Shown: positions 25,730 to 35,108 of the stretch, piece by piece
Layout: every line of letters begins with the position of its first letter
Numbering within the stretch: position 1 is the first letter of the stretch
DNA from: Bradyrhizobium elkanii WSM2783
Lineage (GTDB): Bacteria; Pseudomonadota; Alphaproteobacteria; Rhizobiales; Xanthobacteraceae
Direction: 5' to 3'
DNA: 64,000 nt
Assembly: GCF_000472865.1 (NCBI RefSeq)
Contig: NZ_AXAP01000004.1
Coordinates: 62,001-126,000 of the forward strand
Notes under the pieces: generated by a model
Told to the model about the DNA's origin: nothing
What the model saw: the letters and a program-made list of their open reading frames with translations, nothing else
Database searches by the model: none
Made by a program: the position numbers and the translations under genes

Positions 25730-26364
25730 GTGGACTGAAGCGTCCGCTTCTTCACCCGCTCCAGCCACTCGCGCGTGAGCACGAGGTCCGCCTGCGAGAG
25801 CTGGTGTCCGGCCGGCAGGGTCCGATGCGTGACATCGGCGCCGGCATCGCCCAGTATCTCAGCCAGCTTCGCCGAGTTGGAGGCCGTTACGATCGGGTCC
25901 ATCTGTCCCGCCGCGACCAATACCGGCGCGCCGGCCAGGTCGGGGCGCGGTGGATCGGACAGCGGCACCATCGCGCGCAGCAGTATCGCGCCCGAAAGCG
26001 TGCCGGGACGAAGCAGCATCATGGCTGCGGCGATGTTGGCACCGTTGGAATAGCCGACCGCCACTGGCGCGCCGATGCCGAGACGCCGCCGCATCGCGTC
26101 AACGAAGTCGGCCAGTTCGGCGGCACGCCGCCGAATGTCGTCCTCATCGAACACCCCTTCCGCAAGACGGCGGAAGAAGCGCGGCATCCCATTCTCCAGC
26201 ACGCGGCCGCGCGGCGACAGCAGCGCCGAATCCGGCGACAACATCTTGCCGAGATCCAGCAGGTCGTTCTCGTCGCCGCCGGTGCCGTGGAGCAGCAGGA
26301 GGGGCGGAGCGCCCGCCCCTTCCGCCGGCACGAAGCGATACACGAAGGGTGTCTCGTTCGTCAT
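25726..26364 (-). CDS. alpha/beta-hydrolase, MhqD-like carboxylesterase
   Basis: A 212-residue hydrolase of the phospholipase/carboxylesterase type. The oxyanion segment is LLLLHGTGGDEND. The nucleophile is S106 in GYSNG, with D156 (GQMDPIV) and H187 (PAGHQLS) completing the triad. It overlaps the dioxygenase stop by 4 bp (ATGA), so the two are translationally coupled. The same pairing, mhqD with mhqO, detoxifies quinones and hydroquinones in Bacillus. That role is inferred here from gene pairing. Confidence 0.88.
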   Translation of the reverse strand: MTNETPFVYRFVPAEGAGAPPLLLLHGTGGDENDLLDLGKMLSPDSALLSPRGRVLENGMPRFFRRLAEGVFDEDDIRRRAAELADFVDAMRRRLGIGAPVAVGYSNGANIAAAMMLLRPGTLSGAILLRAMVPLSDPPRPDLAGAPVLVAAGQMDPIVTASNSAKLAEILGDAGADVTHRTLPAGHQLSQADLVLTREWLERVKKRTLQST

Positions 26365-27296
26365 GCGACTTCTCCCAAATCAGGCAGCACGCTTTCGATC
26401 TCCTTGCGATGCCGCTCGAGGAACGCCGGCAGCTTCAAGGTGTGGCCGAGGCTCTCGACGGGCTCATCCACCGCAAAGCCCGGAATGTCGGTCGCGATCT
26501 CGAACAGCACGCCGCCGGGCTCGCGAAAGTAGATCGAGCGGAAGTAGTTCCGATCCTTCTGCTCGGTCGGATGCAGGCCGTGCGCCGAGACCAGCTTCTG
26601 CGCCATCTGCCCCTGCTCCGCATCGTCAGCCGCGCGGAACGCGATGTGATGCACCGAGCCGACGCCCTGATGACCGCGCAGGAAGCCCTTGGCCTCGTAG
26701 ATGTCGACGATGCCCCCTTGGGCGTCACCGGGAGCAGCGAAGCGGATCACCGAACCCTCGCGCGCGACCTCGCGGAAGCCGAACACATCGGTCAGGATGG
26801 CCGCGGTCTTCTCGGCAGTCTCGAGCAGCAAGGTCACGCCGTGGAAGCCGCGGATCGCGTGCTCGGCTGGGACGTCGCCATTGCTCCAGGCCGGCTCATC
26901 TTCCGCGCCGGCAACGCCGACGACAGCGAGCGCCATGCCATCGGGATCGGTGAACGGCAGCACCGACTCACCAAACCGCTTCTCCAGCGGCTGATGTGGG
27001 ATGCCCTTCTCGACGAAGCGCTGCACCCAATAGCCGAGCGAGCGCGCCGGCACGCGGAAAGCGGTCTGATGGGTCTCGCCGACGCCACGACGGCCGGCGG
27101 GGGCGCCCTCCCACGGGAAGAACGTCAGGATGGTGCCGGGATGACCGACCTCGTCGCCGTAGTAGAAATGATAGGTCGTGGGATCGTCGAAATTGACGGT
27201 CTTCTTGACGAACCGCAGGCCGAGGTCGCGCGTGTAGAAGTCGAAATTCTTCAGCGGGTTGCCGGCGAAAGCGGTGACATGATGGATGCCAGACAT
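26361..27296 (-). CDS. ring-cleaving dioxygenase, MhqO-like (VOC superfamily)
   Basis: A 311-residue two-module glyoxalase/VOC protein. The first module starts IHHVTAFAGNPLKNFDFYT, with a metal-ligand histidine. A second module starts at about 150 with IRGFHGVTLL and includes SVHHIAFRA. The C-terminal glutamate ligand is probably in GGVLFEIATD. Such proteins cleave hydroquinones or catechol-like compounds with Fe(II). The start at 27296 is chosen because the family begins MSGIHHVT; the opening back to 27413 has no support. A LysR gene is divergent, 131 bp away. Confidence 0.9.
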   Translation of the reverse strand: MSGIHHVTAFAGNPLKNFDFYTRDLGLRFVKKTVNFDDPTTYHFYYGDEVGHPGTILTFFPWEGAPAGRRGVGETHQTAFRVPARSLGYWVQRFVEKGIPHQPLEKRFGESVLPFTDPDGMALAVVGVAGAEDEPAWSNGDVPAEHAIRGFHGVTLLLETAEKTAAILTDVFGFREVAREGSVIRFAAPGDAQGGIVDIYEAKGFLRGHQGVGSVHHIAFRAADDAEQGQMAQKLVSAHGLHPTEQKDRNYFRSIYFREPGGVLFEIATDIPGFAVDEPVESLGHTLKLPAFLERHRKEIESVLPDLGEVA

Positions 27297-27427
27297 TGGT
27301 CTCTCCTGGTTAATTCGGGAACCCGATCGGGCTCGTCGAGCGCAATATCGGCCCGCTATGTTCCGAGAACAATCCATGCTTTCATGGCGCCACTGTCTAC
27401 GAATTGAGGACAATCGGCGGAGGCAAG

Positions 27428-28321
27428 ATGGACAAGGTCGCGAGCTTGCGGGCGTTCGTGAAGGTCGTGGAGACCGGCAGTTTCGCCGAGGCCGGCCGAC
27501 AGCTTCGCCTCTCCCGCTCCGCCGTCAGCAAGTATGTGGCCGAGCTCGAAGAGAGCCTGGGCGTGCAGCTCCTCAACCGCACCACCCGCCATGTCAGCAC
27601 CAATGAGAGCGGCCAGATGTATTTCGAGCGCGCGCTCTCGATCCTGTCCGAACTCGACGCGGCGGATCAGGCGGTGTCGCAGGCGCAATCGGCGCCGCAC
27701 GGACTGCTTCGCGTCAACGCGCCGATGTCGTTCGGCACGTTGCGGCTCGGACCGGCGGTCGCGGACTTCATGGGGAAATATCCGAAGATCCAGCTTCAGC
27801 TCGTCCTGAGCGACGACCTGCTCGACCCTGTGCAGGACGGCTTCGACGTCACCTTACGGATCGCGGAGCTGGAATCATCGAGCCTGATCGCGCGCAGGAT
27901 CGTGCCGGTCGACCGCATCGTCTGCGCCTCGCCGGATTACCTGACCGAGCACGGCACGCCGACCCATCCGCGCGATCTTCGCGAGCATGTCGCGCTGACT
28001 TACGGCTTTCTGCTCACCGGCAACCAATGGAAGCTGACGGGTGCGGATGGCGATCACTGGATCCAGCCATCCTGGTCGCTGTGCGCGAACAACGCAGAGG
28101 TGCTGCGCGACGTCGCCGTGAAGGGGCACGGCATTGCGCTGATCCCGACCTTCATCGCCGGCGATGCGCTCCACACCGGAACGCTGAAGACCATCCTTTC
28201 GGACTATCACGCACCGCCGCTGACGCTCTACGCGATCTATCCTCCGACCAGGCACCTTTCGGTGAAGGTGCGGCTGTTCATCGACTTCCTGGTCGAACGC
28301 TTCGGCGCGGGAGCGGATTAG
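27428..28321 (+). CDS. LysR-family transcriptional regulator
   Basis: A 297-residue LTTR. The winged helix (about 1-60) contains GSFAEAGRQLRLSRSAVSKYV, then a linker helix and a two-lobed effector domain (about 90-295). It belongs to the subgroup often called CrgA/YafC-like. It is divergent from the dioxygenase-esterase pair and so is probably their regulator, sensing a quinone or aromatic. Its stop overlaps the stop of the convergent isochorismatase-type gene by 4 bp. Confidence 0.92.
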   Translation: MDKVASLRAFVKVVETGSFAEAGRQLRLSRSAVSKYVAELEESLGVQLLNRTTRHVSTNESGQMYFERALSILSELDAADQAVSQAQSAPHGLLRVNAPMSFGTLRLGPAVADFMGKYPKIQLQLVLSDDLLDPVQDGFDVTLRIAELESSSLIARRIVPVDRIVCASPDYLTEHGTPTHPRDLREHVALTYGFLLTGNQWKLTGADGDHWIQPSWSLCANNAEVLRDVAVKGHGIALIPTFIAGDALHTGTLKTILSDYHAPPLTLYAIYPPTRHLSVKVRLFIDFLVERFGAGAD

Positions 28322-28866
28322 CGCGGGAGATAATCCGCCGTGCTCACCAGCATGCCATATGACGACCCCAGCGCGGCCATGAAGGCAGCGTGGACCTGCG
28401 CGGCGGGAACGTTGACGCCGCCGAACGCAAGTTCGCGCGTCGCGCAGGCGTCGTGCACGACGGTGGCCTTGTAGCCGAAATCCGCCGCCGCGCGAGCCGT
28501 CGCGTCGATGCACATATGGCTCATTGCGCCCACGATCACGACGTCCTCGATGGCTTTCGCATCGAGCGCCTGCTTGAGCGGAGTGTCGCGAAACGAGTTG
28601 GGATAGTTCTTCACGATCACCGTCTCGCCGTCGGCCGGCTGGACGGACCCATGGATTTGCGCGCCATCCGATCCCGCGACAAAGAACGGCGCATCCGGCC
28701 GCACGAATTCATGCCTGATGTGAATGACCGGATCGCCGCTGGCACGGGCAGCAGCGATGACCCGCGCCGCGTTGGCCGCGGCCGCGTCGATCCCGACCAG
28801 CGGCAGCCTGCCGGAAACAAAATAGTCGTTCTGAAGATCGACAACGATGATCGCGCGCTTGCTCAT
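28318..28866 (-). CDS. isochorismatase-family cysteine hydrolase
   Basis: A 182-residue hydrolase of the isochorismatase/nicotinamidase fold. The catalytic triad is D10 in VVDLQNDYF, the lysine in VIVKNYPNSF, and the cysteine in GAMSHMCIDATARAA. A cis-peptide segment precedes the cysteine. Substrates in this family are amides, ureido compounds or isochorismate; specificity is not readable. It is divergent from a GlxA-type regulator gene (111-bp gap) that probably controls it, a common pairing. Confidence 0.9.
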   Translation of the reverse strand: MSKRAIIVVDLQNDYFVSGRLPLVGIDAAAANAARVIAAARASGDPVIHIRHEFVRPDAPFFVAGSDGAQIHGSVQPADGETVIVKNYPNSFRDTPLKQALDAKAIEDVVIVGAMSHMCIDATARAAADFGYKATVVHDACATRELAFGGVNVPAAQVHAAFMAALGSSYGMLVSTADYLPR

Positions 28867-28977
28867 GGCCGGACCGTCCTTTCCGCAGATTGGTCTGTAT
28901 CTTTCTGGACAAGGTTAGGCCCGCCATCGCATGCTGCAAATTGGCGATACCGACATAAAACGGGTTGATACCGACAG

Positions 28978-29958
28978 ATGGTTTCCCGAGGCCCCACCGA
29001 GATCGGACTGGTGCATTATCCCGGCGCGCAGCTCGCCGCGATCCATGGCCTGACCGATCTGTTCGGCGTCGCCGACCGGATTGCGACCCGACATCGCAAA
29101 CGCAAGTCCGCTCTGTTGCGGATCAGCCATTGGCAGCAGGCGGAGCCGAACAAGCCGCCGGCGCGGGTCTTCGACAGCGTCCCGGACAGCGATGCGAAGG
29201 CAGCGCCTGCCGCGCTGATCCTGCCGCCGAGCCTAGGCGAGCCGCCCACGACGGAGAAGGCGGCGCCTTTCGTGCGATGGCTGCATGGCCATCACGACGC
29301 CGGCGTCACGCTCGGCTCGGTGTGCGCGGGTGCATTCCTGCTCGGCGAGACCGGCCTCTTGGCAGGACGATCGGTGACGACGCACTGGGCCTACGCCGAG
29401 CAATTCCAGAACCGTTTCCCGGAGGCGCGCGTCGATATCGACCGGCTCATCATCGACGATGGCGACATCATCACCGCCGGCGGCGTGATGGCCTGGACCG
29501 ATCTCGGCCTGAAGCTGGTCGACCGCCTGCTCGGGCCGACGGTGATGATCGAGACCGCACGCCTCTTGCTGGTCGATCCGCCTGGCCGCGAGCAGCGCTA
29601 TTACAGCGCGTTCGCGCCGCGGCTGACCCATGGCGACAAGGCCGTGCTCAAGGTGCAGCACTGGCTGCAGGCGACCGGAGCAAAGGACATCGCGCTGGCA
29701 ACACTCGCGGCGCGTTCCGGATTGGAAGAGCGCACGTTCCTGCGCCGCTTCCAGAAGGCGACGGGCCTGACGACAACGGAATATTGCCAAAGGCTGCGCG
29801 TCGGCAAGGCGCGCGAATTGCTGCAATTCAGCCGCCTGCCCGTCGAGCGGATCGCCTGGGACGTCGGCTATGGCGACCCGAGCGCATTCAGGAAGGTGTT
29901 CATGCGCATCACCGGCCTGACGCCGGGCGACTACCGGCGCCGCTTCAACGTGGAGTGA
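28978..29958 (+). CDS. GlxA-type transcriptional regulator (DJ-1/PfpI + AraC)
   Basis: A 326-residue regulator. An N-terminal DJ-1/PfpI-like amidotransferase fold (about 5-190) has the nucleophile-elbow cysteine in [18 protein letters not shown]-terminal AraC/XylS double helix-turn-helix (about 220-325) includes [21 protein letters not shown] and the signature ending near [16 protein letters not shown]. Such regulators control degradation of amines and related compounds. It starts at ATG 28978 and faces the isochorismatase-type gene. Confidence 0.92.
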   Translation: MVSRGPTEIGLVHYPGAQLAAIHGLTDLFGVADRIATRHRKRKSALLRISHWQQAEPNKPPARVFDSVPDSDAKAAPAALILPPSLGEPPTTEKAAPFVRWLHGHHDAGVTLGSVCAGAFLLGETGLLAGRSVTTHWAYAEQFQNRFPEARVDIDRLIIDDGDIITAGGVMAWTDLGLKLVDRLLGPTVMIETARLLLVDPPGREQRYYSAFAPRLTHGDKAVLKVQHWLQATGAKDIALATLAARSGLEERTFLRRFQKATGLTTTEYCQRLRVGKARELLQFSRLPVERIAWDVGYGDPSAFRKVFMRITGLTPGDYRRRFNVE

Positions 29959-29972
29959 GGGGCGCATAGGCT

Positions 29973-30036
29973 CGTAGCCCGGGTGGAGCCAACGGGTCGC
30001 GCGAACGCGCGCCCCGTTGGCTCCACTCGGGCTACG
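29973..30036. repeat. long palindrome, CGTAGCCCGGGTGGAGC family
   Basis: The element has 24-bp arms with one mismatch (CGTAGCCCGGGTGGAGCC... / ...GGCTCCACTCGGGCTACG) around a CGCG-rich centre. It lies between convergent genes and can act as a bidirectional terminator. A related copy is at 55329-55404. Confidence 0.85.
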
Positions 30037-30062
30037 ACGTTGTTCGTGTCAAGTGAGCGCAC

Positions 30063-31037
30063 TCACACCAGGAACACGGTCGATCCCGTGGTCTTGCGGG
30101 CGGCGAGATCGGCGTGGGCCTTGGGGGCGTCCTTGAGCGGATAGGTCTGGTTGATCTCGATCTTGACCGCGCCTGATTTCACCACGTCGAACAGTTCGTT
30201 CGCCATCGCCGCCAGATTCTCTCGCTTGGCACCATAGGTGTTCAGCGTCGGGCGGGTCACGTACAGCGAGCCCTTCTGTGCCAACAGGCCGAGATTGAGC
30301 GGCTCGATACTGCCGGAGGACTGACCGAACAACACCGCGACCCCGAGCGGCGCGAGGCAATCCAGCGATTTCAGAAAGGTGTCCTTGCCGACGGAGTCGT
30401 AGACAACAGGCACCAGATTGCCTTCGGTGATCTCCTTGACGCGGGCGACGAAATCCTCGCGCGTGTAGACGATCGTGTGCGCGGTGCCGTGGGCTTTGGC
30501 GAGTTTCGCCTTTTCGTCGGTCGAAACCGTGCCGATCACGGTGGCACCGAGATGCTTCGCCCATTGGCCCAGGATCAGCCCGACGCCGCCGGCCGCGGCA
30601 TGCAGCAGGATCGTGTCGCCGCTCTTGACCCGATAGGTCTGGCGAATGAGGTACTGCACCGTAAGACCCTTGAGCATCATCGCGGCGGCGGTCTTGTCAT
30701 CGATGCTGTCGGGCAGTTTGAGCAGACGGTCGGCAGGGATCAGCCGCTCCTCGGCATAGGCGCCGAGCGGCGAGTTGCCATAGGCGACACGATCGCCCGG
30801 CTTCAGGTCGGTGACGCCGGGCCCGACTTCCTCGACGACGCCTGCTCCCTCGCTGCCAAGGCCGCTCGGCAGCGGCACGCCATAGACGCCCGCGCGGTTA
30901 TAGATATCGACAAAGTTCAGGCCGACTGCGGTGTGACGGATCCGCGCTTCGCCGGGACCGGGCTTGCCGAGCTTGACCTCCTCCCATTTCAGAACCTCGG
31001 GACCACCGGCCTGATGGAAACGAAAGGCGTGTGTCAT
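30063..31037 (-). CDS. NADPH:quinone oxidoreductase (zinc-less MDR family)
   Basis: A 324-residue medium-chain reductase of the Qor type. It starts MTHAFRFHQAGGPEVLKWEE. The nucleotide-binding segment is ILLHAAAGGVGLILGQWAKHLG, and zinc ligands are absent. Qor enzymes reduce quinones with NADPH. The start at 31037 has AGGAG at good spacing; the opening from 31055 adds six residues without support. The neighbouring gene 31246-32235 encodes a second, distantly related MDR, so the locus has a two-member quinone-reductase theme, in line with the mhq-like pair nearby. Confidence 0.93.
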   Translation of the reverse strand: MTHAFRFHQAGGPEVLKWEEVKLGKPGPGEARIRHTAVGLNFVDIYNRAGVYGVPLPSGLGSEGAGVVEEVGPGVTDLKPGDRVAYGNSPLGAYAEERLIPADRLLKLPDSIDDKTAAAMMLKGLTVQYLIRQTYRVKSGDTILLHAAAGGVGLILGQWAKHLGATVIGTVSTDEKAKLAKAHGTAHTIVYTREDFVARVKEITEGNLVPVVYDSVGKDTFLKSLDCLAPLGVAVLFGQSSGSIEPLNLGLLAQKGSLYVTRPTLNTYGAKRENLAAMANELFDVVKSGAVKIEINQTYPLKDAPKAHADLAARKTTGSTVFLV

Positions 31038-31245
31038 GAGAAACTCCTGCAGCACGGGATGATTGTGAATCTCAGCGAAAGCGGCGAATGCAATCCATTT
31101 CGCCGGCCGCAGACCATATCAGCGTGCTGCATGGCGGCAAGCAGCGCCCGCGGTCATCTTGCCGTGAGCTCGTGACGCAGTGCAAAATTCTTCCAATCAG
31201 ATCGGACGCAGCAGAGATAATCTAGTCCTGCAACGGATGGTCGAG

Positions 31246-32235
31246 TCAGATCACCACGACGACCTTGCCCAGCGCGCGGCGGTCGGCAAGGTGCTGGATC
31301 GCCTTGCCGCCCTCCTGCAGCGGGAATTCGGCGCTGATGCCTGATGACAGCATGCCTTGCGAATAGCAGGACTGGAGCGCCCGCCGGTTCTCGGCGAGGC
31401 GTGAATCCTGCGACAGCGTGAAGGTGCGCCAGTTGATCCCGAGCACATCGCAATTCTTCAGCAGCGGAAGGTTGAGCGGCAATGACGGAATGCCGGCGGT
31501 GAAGCCGAGCACGAGATAGCGCCCGCCCTCTGCGATGCAGCGAATGGCTGCTTCCGAGAGCCATCCGCCGACGGGATCGATGATCACATCGGCGCCGTGC
31601 GGCCCGACCGCCTGCTTCAGCCGCGCAGCGAGCTCGCGACCATCTCCTGTTGTCTCAGCCGAATAGATCACGCCTTCAGAGGCGCCATGCTGGCGTGCGA
31701 AGCCGAGCTTCTCTTCCGATGAGGCCGCAGCGACGACGCGGGCGCCGAGATTGCGCGCGACCTGCACGGCGGCAATGCCGACGCCCCCTGCTGCGCCGAG
31801 CACCAACACGGCTTCGCCGGCCCGCACACCGGCGCGGGTATGCAGCGCGTAGTAGGCCGTCTCGAAGGTGAACTGCATGACTGCGGCATCGACGAACGAC
31901 ATGCCCTCGGGAATCGGGCTGCAGCGCGTGGCATCGACGGCGACGAACTCCGCCATGCCGCCGGTTCCGGTCCGCGCCGCGACCCGCTCACCGACGCGCA
32001 GCCCGGCAACCCCTTCCCCCACCGCGGCCACGACGCCGGCCACCTCGGCGCCGGGCGCGAAGGGCCGCGGCGTCTTGACCTGATAGCGATCCTGGATCGT
32101 GAGAAGATCCGGATAGTTCACGCCGCACGCCTTCACCGCCACCAGCACCTGCCCGGGTGCGGGCACCGGCTCCGGTACATCGAGCAGCCGCAGGGTTTCG
32201 GGCCCGCCCGGCTCGCAACTCATCAACGCGCGCAT
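31246..32235 (-). CDS. NADPH:quinone oxidoreductase family protein (MDR)
   Basis: A 329-residue zinc-less medium-chain reductase starting MRALMSCEPGGPETLRLLDV. The coenzyme site is AVLVLGAAGGVGIAAVQVAR. Related proteins act on quinones or enoyl compounds. GGAGGA lies 7 bases before the ATG at 32235; a longer opening from 32295 is not supported. The 190-bp gap to the downstream qor-like gene has no other gene. It is divergent from an AraC-type regulator. Confidence 0.92.
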   Translation of the reverse strand: MRALMSCEPGGPETLRLLDVPEPVPAPGQVLVAVKACGVNYPDLLTIQDRYQVKTPRPFAPGAEVAGVVAAVGEGVAGLRVGERVAARTGTGGMAEFVAVDATRCSPIPEGMSFVDAAVMQFTFETAYYALHTRAGVRAGEAVLVLGAAGGVGIAAVQVARNLGARVVAAASSEEKLGFARQHGASEGVIYSAETTGDGRELAARLKQAVGPHGADVIIDPVGGWLSEAAIRCIAEGGRYLVLGFTAGIPSLPLNLPLLKNCDVLGINWRTFTLSQDSRLAENRRALQSCYSQGMLSSGISAEFPLQEGGKAIQHLADRRALGKVVVVI

Positions 32236-32379
32236 CAAATGTCCTCCGGTGGTACCCCCGTCAGCGACAAATGAAAAGAAGTCCCGCACCCGCAATGACG
32301 AAAACGATCAGTTGCGTTGACCTTGCCTGCCACAGGAATGGTGGCGACGGAACAATCCCGGCGCTAACATGCCAATGCC

Positions 32380-33438
32380 ATGCCGGGAGCCTCCGCCGCA
32401 CTTCGATCATCACGCGCTGCACCGTCGCGTTCAGCGATCGACTCCGGCTATGTCGGCCTGGTCCTGAGCGGCGTGCGCGAGGCCGGCTTTGATATCGACC
32501 GGCTGTTGGCGCGCGCCGGCATCGCGCCCGAGCAACTCGAGAAGCCGGGCGCCCGGCTGCCGCAGGACCAGTTCGCCCGCCTGATCGCGATCCTGACCCG
32601 GGAAACGCGCGACGAACTCTGGCTCTTGTGCAACCGCCCGATCAAGCCCGGCACCTTTCGCATGATGTGCCGGCTATTGATCCGCTCTGCCAATCTGCGG
32701 GAGGCGATCCGGATCGGCTGCCAGTTCTATCATCTGGTCGCCGACGATTTCGTGGTGCGGCTGGCGGAAGGCAGGGATGACGCTTCGCTCTACGTCACCG
32801 ACACCATCGCCCAGCCGAACCGGCGGCGCATGGTCAACGGCGCGATCCTCTTGTTCGCCTATGGGCTGATGTGCTGGCTGGTAGGCCGCCGGCTGCCGTT
32901 GATCACCGTTCACTACGTCTTCCCGGAAGAGCCGTTCAGCTCGGAGCTCGAGCCGTTCTATAGGGCGCCGATGCTGTTCGACCAGCCGCGCACCGAAATC
33001 CGCTTCGATGCCGAATTGCTCGATCTGCCGATCATGCCCGACGAGGAGCGGCTGCGGCGCTTCCTCGCTTCGATGCCCAATGCGCTCCTGGTGCGCTACC
33101 GCGACGACAGCAGCATGGCCGAACGCGTGCGCGGCATTCTCCGCCGCAACCTCAAGCGTCCGTTGTCGTTTGAGGACATCGCCGGGATGCTCGCCGTCTC
33201 GCCGCAGACACTGCGCCGCCGCCTGCTCGACGAAGAGAACTGCGGCTTCCAGGATATCAAGGACCGGCTGCGGCGCGACCTCGCCACCCACCTATTGCAG
33301 AAGTCCCGCCTGTCGCTGGAAGAAATCGCGGTCTCGCTTGGCTTCTCCGAGCTCAGCACCTTCCATCGCGCGTTCCGGCGGTGGACCGGCGTAACGCCCG
33401 GCGAGTTCCGCGAGCGCCGCGGCCCTGCCGCAAAATAG
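32380..33438 (+). CDS. AraC-family transcriptional regulator
   Basis: A 352-residue regulator of the OruR/ArgR-like AraC subgroup. An N-terminal arabinose-binding-type domain (about 30-210) starts SGYVGLVLSGVREAGFDIDRLL. The C-terminal AraC double helix-turn-helix (about 245-345) includes FEDIAGMLAVSPQTLRRRL and FSELSTFHRAFRRWTGVTPG. The precise start is uncertain because no clear ribosome site precedes 32380. It lies 109 bp before the acyl-CoA ligase gene on the same strand and is a candidate regulator of that group. Confidence 0.9.
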   Translation: MPGASAALRSSRAAPSRSAIDSGYVGLVLSGVREAGFDIDRLLARAGIAPEQLEKPGARLPQDQFARLIAILTRETRDELWLLCNRPIKPGTFRMMCRLLIRSANLREAIRIGCQFYHLVADDFVVRLAEGRDDASLYVTDTIAQPNRRRMVNGAILLFAYGLMCWLVGRRLPLITVHYVFPEEPFSSELEPFYRAPMLFDQPRTEIRFDAELLDLPIMPDEERLRRFLASMPNALLVRYRDDSSMAERVRGILRRNLKRPLSFEDIAGMLAVSPQTLRRRLLDEENCGFQDIKDRLRRDLATHLLQKSRLSLEEIAVSLGFSELSTFHRAFRRWTGVTPGEFRERRGPAAK

Positions 33439-33546
33439 TAGCGTCGGATTCCGCCAATCGGATTGGCATGCGCGGTCATTCAATGATGCAGCCTTGATGC
33501 GGATAATCCCGGCAAGGCCGATGTTCTCGGCCAACACGGGGAAGAA

Positions 33547-35073
33547 ATGCCAATCCTGCGCCAATGGGCTGAACGTCATCCCGACAAGACCGCCGCGCTC
33601 GTCGCCTTTTCCGACCAGGCGATGACCTATGGCGAGCTCGATCGCCGCGCCAATGCCGTCACGCAGCTCCTGATCTGGATGGGGCTCGCCGCCGGCGACG
33701 GCATCGCGATCATGCTCGACAACGACCCGGCTTATTTTGAGCTGATCTGGGGCGCGCGCCGCCACGGCGTCTATTACACGCCGGTCAGCACGCATCTGAA
33801 GCCCGAGGAGGCGGCCTATATCGTGCGCGACAGCGGCGCCAAGCTGTTCTTCGTCGCCGCGCGTTTTGCGGACGCGGTCCAGGCGCTGCTCGCCGACAAT
33901 CCGCACCGGTGCACGGTCTACGCGCTCGGCGGCGCGTTGGATGGCAGCTTTGACTATGGCGCGGAGCTTGCCCGCTTCGATCGCCTGATCGAGATTCCCG
34001 ACGGGCCCGTCGGCAAGGATTTCTTCTATTCTTCAGGCACGACCGGCAGGCCCAAAGGCATCAAGCAGCCGCTGTTCGCCAATCTTCGCCAGGCGCAGGC
34101 CTCCGGCGACTGGGTGCGCGACAATTTCGGCTTCGCGGAGGATACGGTCTATCTCTCTCCGGCACCACTGTACCATGGCGCGCCTCTTCGCTTCACCATG
34201 CGCACGCTGGAGAGCGGCGGCACCGCCGTGATCATGACGAAGTTCGTACCGGAGCAGGCGCTGGCCGCGATCGAGCATTACCGCGTCACCCACAGCCAGT
34301 GGGTGCCGACGATGTTCTTCCGCCTGCTCGCGCTGCCTGACGAGATACGCGCCCGCTACGATCTCGCCTCGCATCGCTGCGCGATCCACGCCGCCGCGCC
34401 TTGTCCGCCCGAGCTGAAGGAGCGGATGATCGACTGGTGGGGGCCGATCGTCTGGGAATATTACGCGGGCTCGGAGCGCAACGGCGCCACCTGCATCTCG
34501 ACCGCGGACTGGCTGACCCATCGCGGCTCGGTCGGGCGCGCCTGCGTCGGCACCATCCATATCCTCGACGAAGCGCAGAACGAGCTCGGCCCCGGCGAGA
34601 TCGGCGACGTCTATTTCGACGGCCCGCAATTCGTCTACCACAACGATCCCGAGAAGACCGCGCGCTCGCGAAACGCCAAGGGCTGGTCGACCATCGGCGA
34701 TGTCGGCTATCTCGATCACGACGGCTATCTCTATCTGACCGACCGCCGCTCGCACATGATCATCTCCGGCGGAGTCAATATCTATCCCGCCGAGATCGAA
34801 AATCGCCTGGCGCTGCATCCCGATGTTGCCGATGTCGCCGTGTTCGGAATCCCCAATCCGGAGTATGGCGAGGAGGTCAAGGCCGTGGTGCAGCTCAGGG
34901 AGCCATCGAAGGCATCATCGGCGCTTGCGACTGAGCTGATGGCGTTCTGCCGGGACGGCCTGTCGCACGTCAAATGCCCGCGCTCGATCGATTTCGCGGC
35001 CGAGCTGCCGCGGCAGGAGAACGGCAAGCTGTTCAAGCACGTGCTGAAGCAGCGCTATCTGCAGCCGGCCTGA
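33547..35073 (+). CDS. acyl-CoA ligase (AMP-dependent synthetase)
   Basis: A 508-residue acyl-adenylate enzyme. The phosphate-binding loop is FFYSSGTTGRPKGIKQ. The motif YYAGSERNGATC and the hinge with DRRSHMIISGGVNIYPAEIE are typical of fatty-acyl or aromatic CoA ligases. The conserved lysine is in RQENGKLFKHVLK near the C-terminus. GGGGAAG precedes the ATG. It heads a rightward pair with a LivJ-type binding protein and lies opposite an acyl-CoA dehydrogenase, so the group probably handles uptake and CoA-activation of a branched or aromatic acid (inference). Confidence 0.92.
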   Translation: MPILRQWAERHPDKTAALVAFSDQAMTYGELDRRANAVTQLLIWMGLAAGDGIAIMLDNDPAYFELIWGARRHGVYYTPVSTHLKPEEAAYIVRDSGAKLFFVAARFADAVQALLADNPHRCTVYALGGALDGSFDYGAELARFDRLIEIPDGPVGKDFFYSSGTTGRPKGIKQPLFANLRQAQASGDWVRDNFGFAEDTVYLSPAPLYHGAPLRFTMRTLESGGTAVIMTKFVPEQALAAIEHYRVTHSQWVPTMFFRLLALPDEIRARYDLASHRCAIHAAAPCPPELKERMIDWWGPIVWEYYAGSERNGATCISTADWLTHRGSVGRACVGTIHILDEAQNELGPGEIGDVYFDGPQFVYHNDPEKTARSRNAKGWSTIGDVGYLDHDGYLYLTDRRSHMIISGGVNIYPAEIENRLALHPDVADVAVFGIPNPEYGEEVKAVVQLREPSKASSALATELMAFCRDGLSHVKCPRSIDFAAELPRQENGKLFKHVLKQRYLQPA

Positions 35074-35108
35074 TCAGAGATCATCAACAACGAAGACAGG
35101 AAAAGAGC

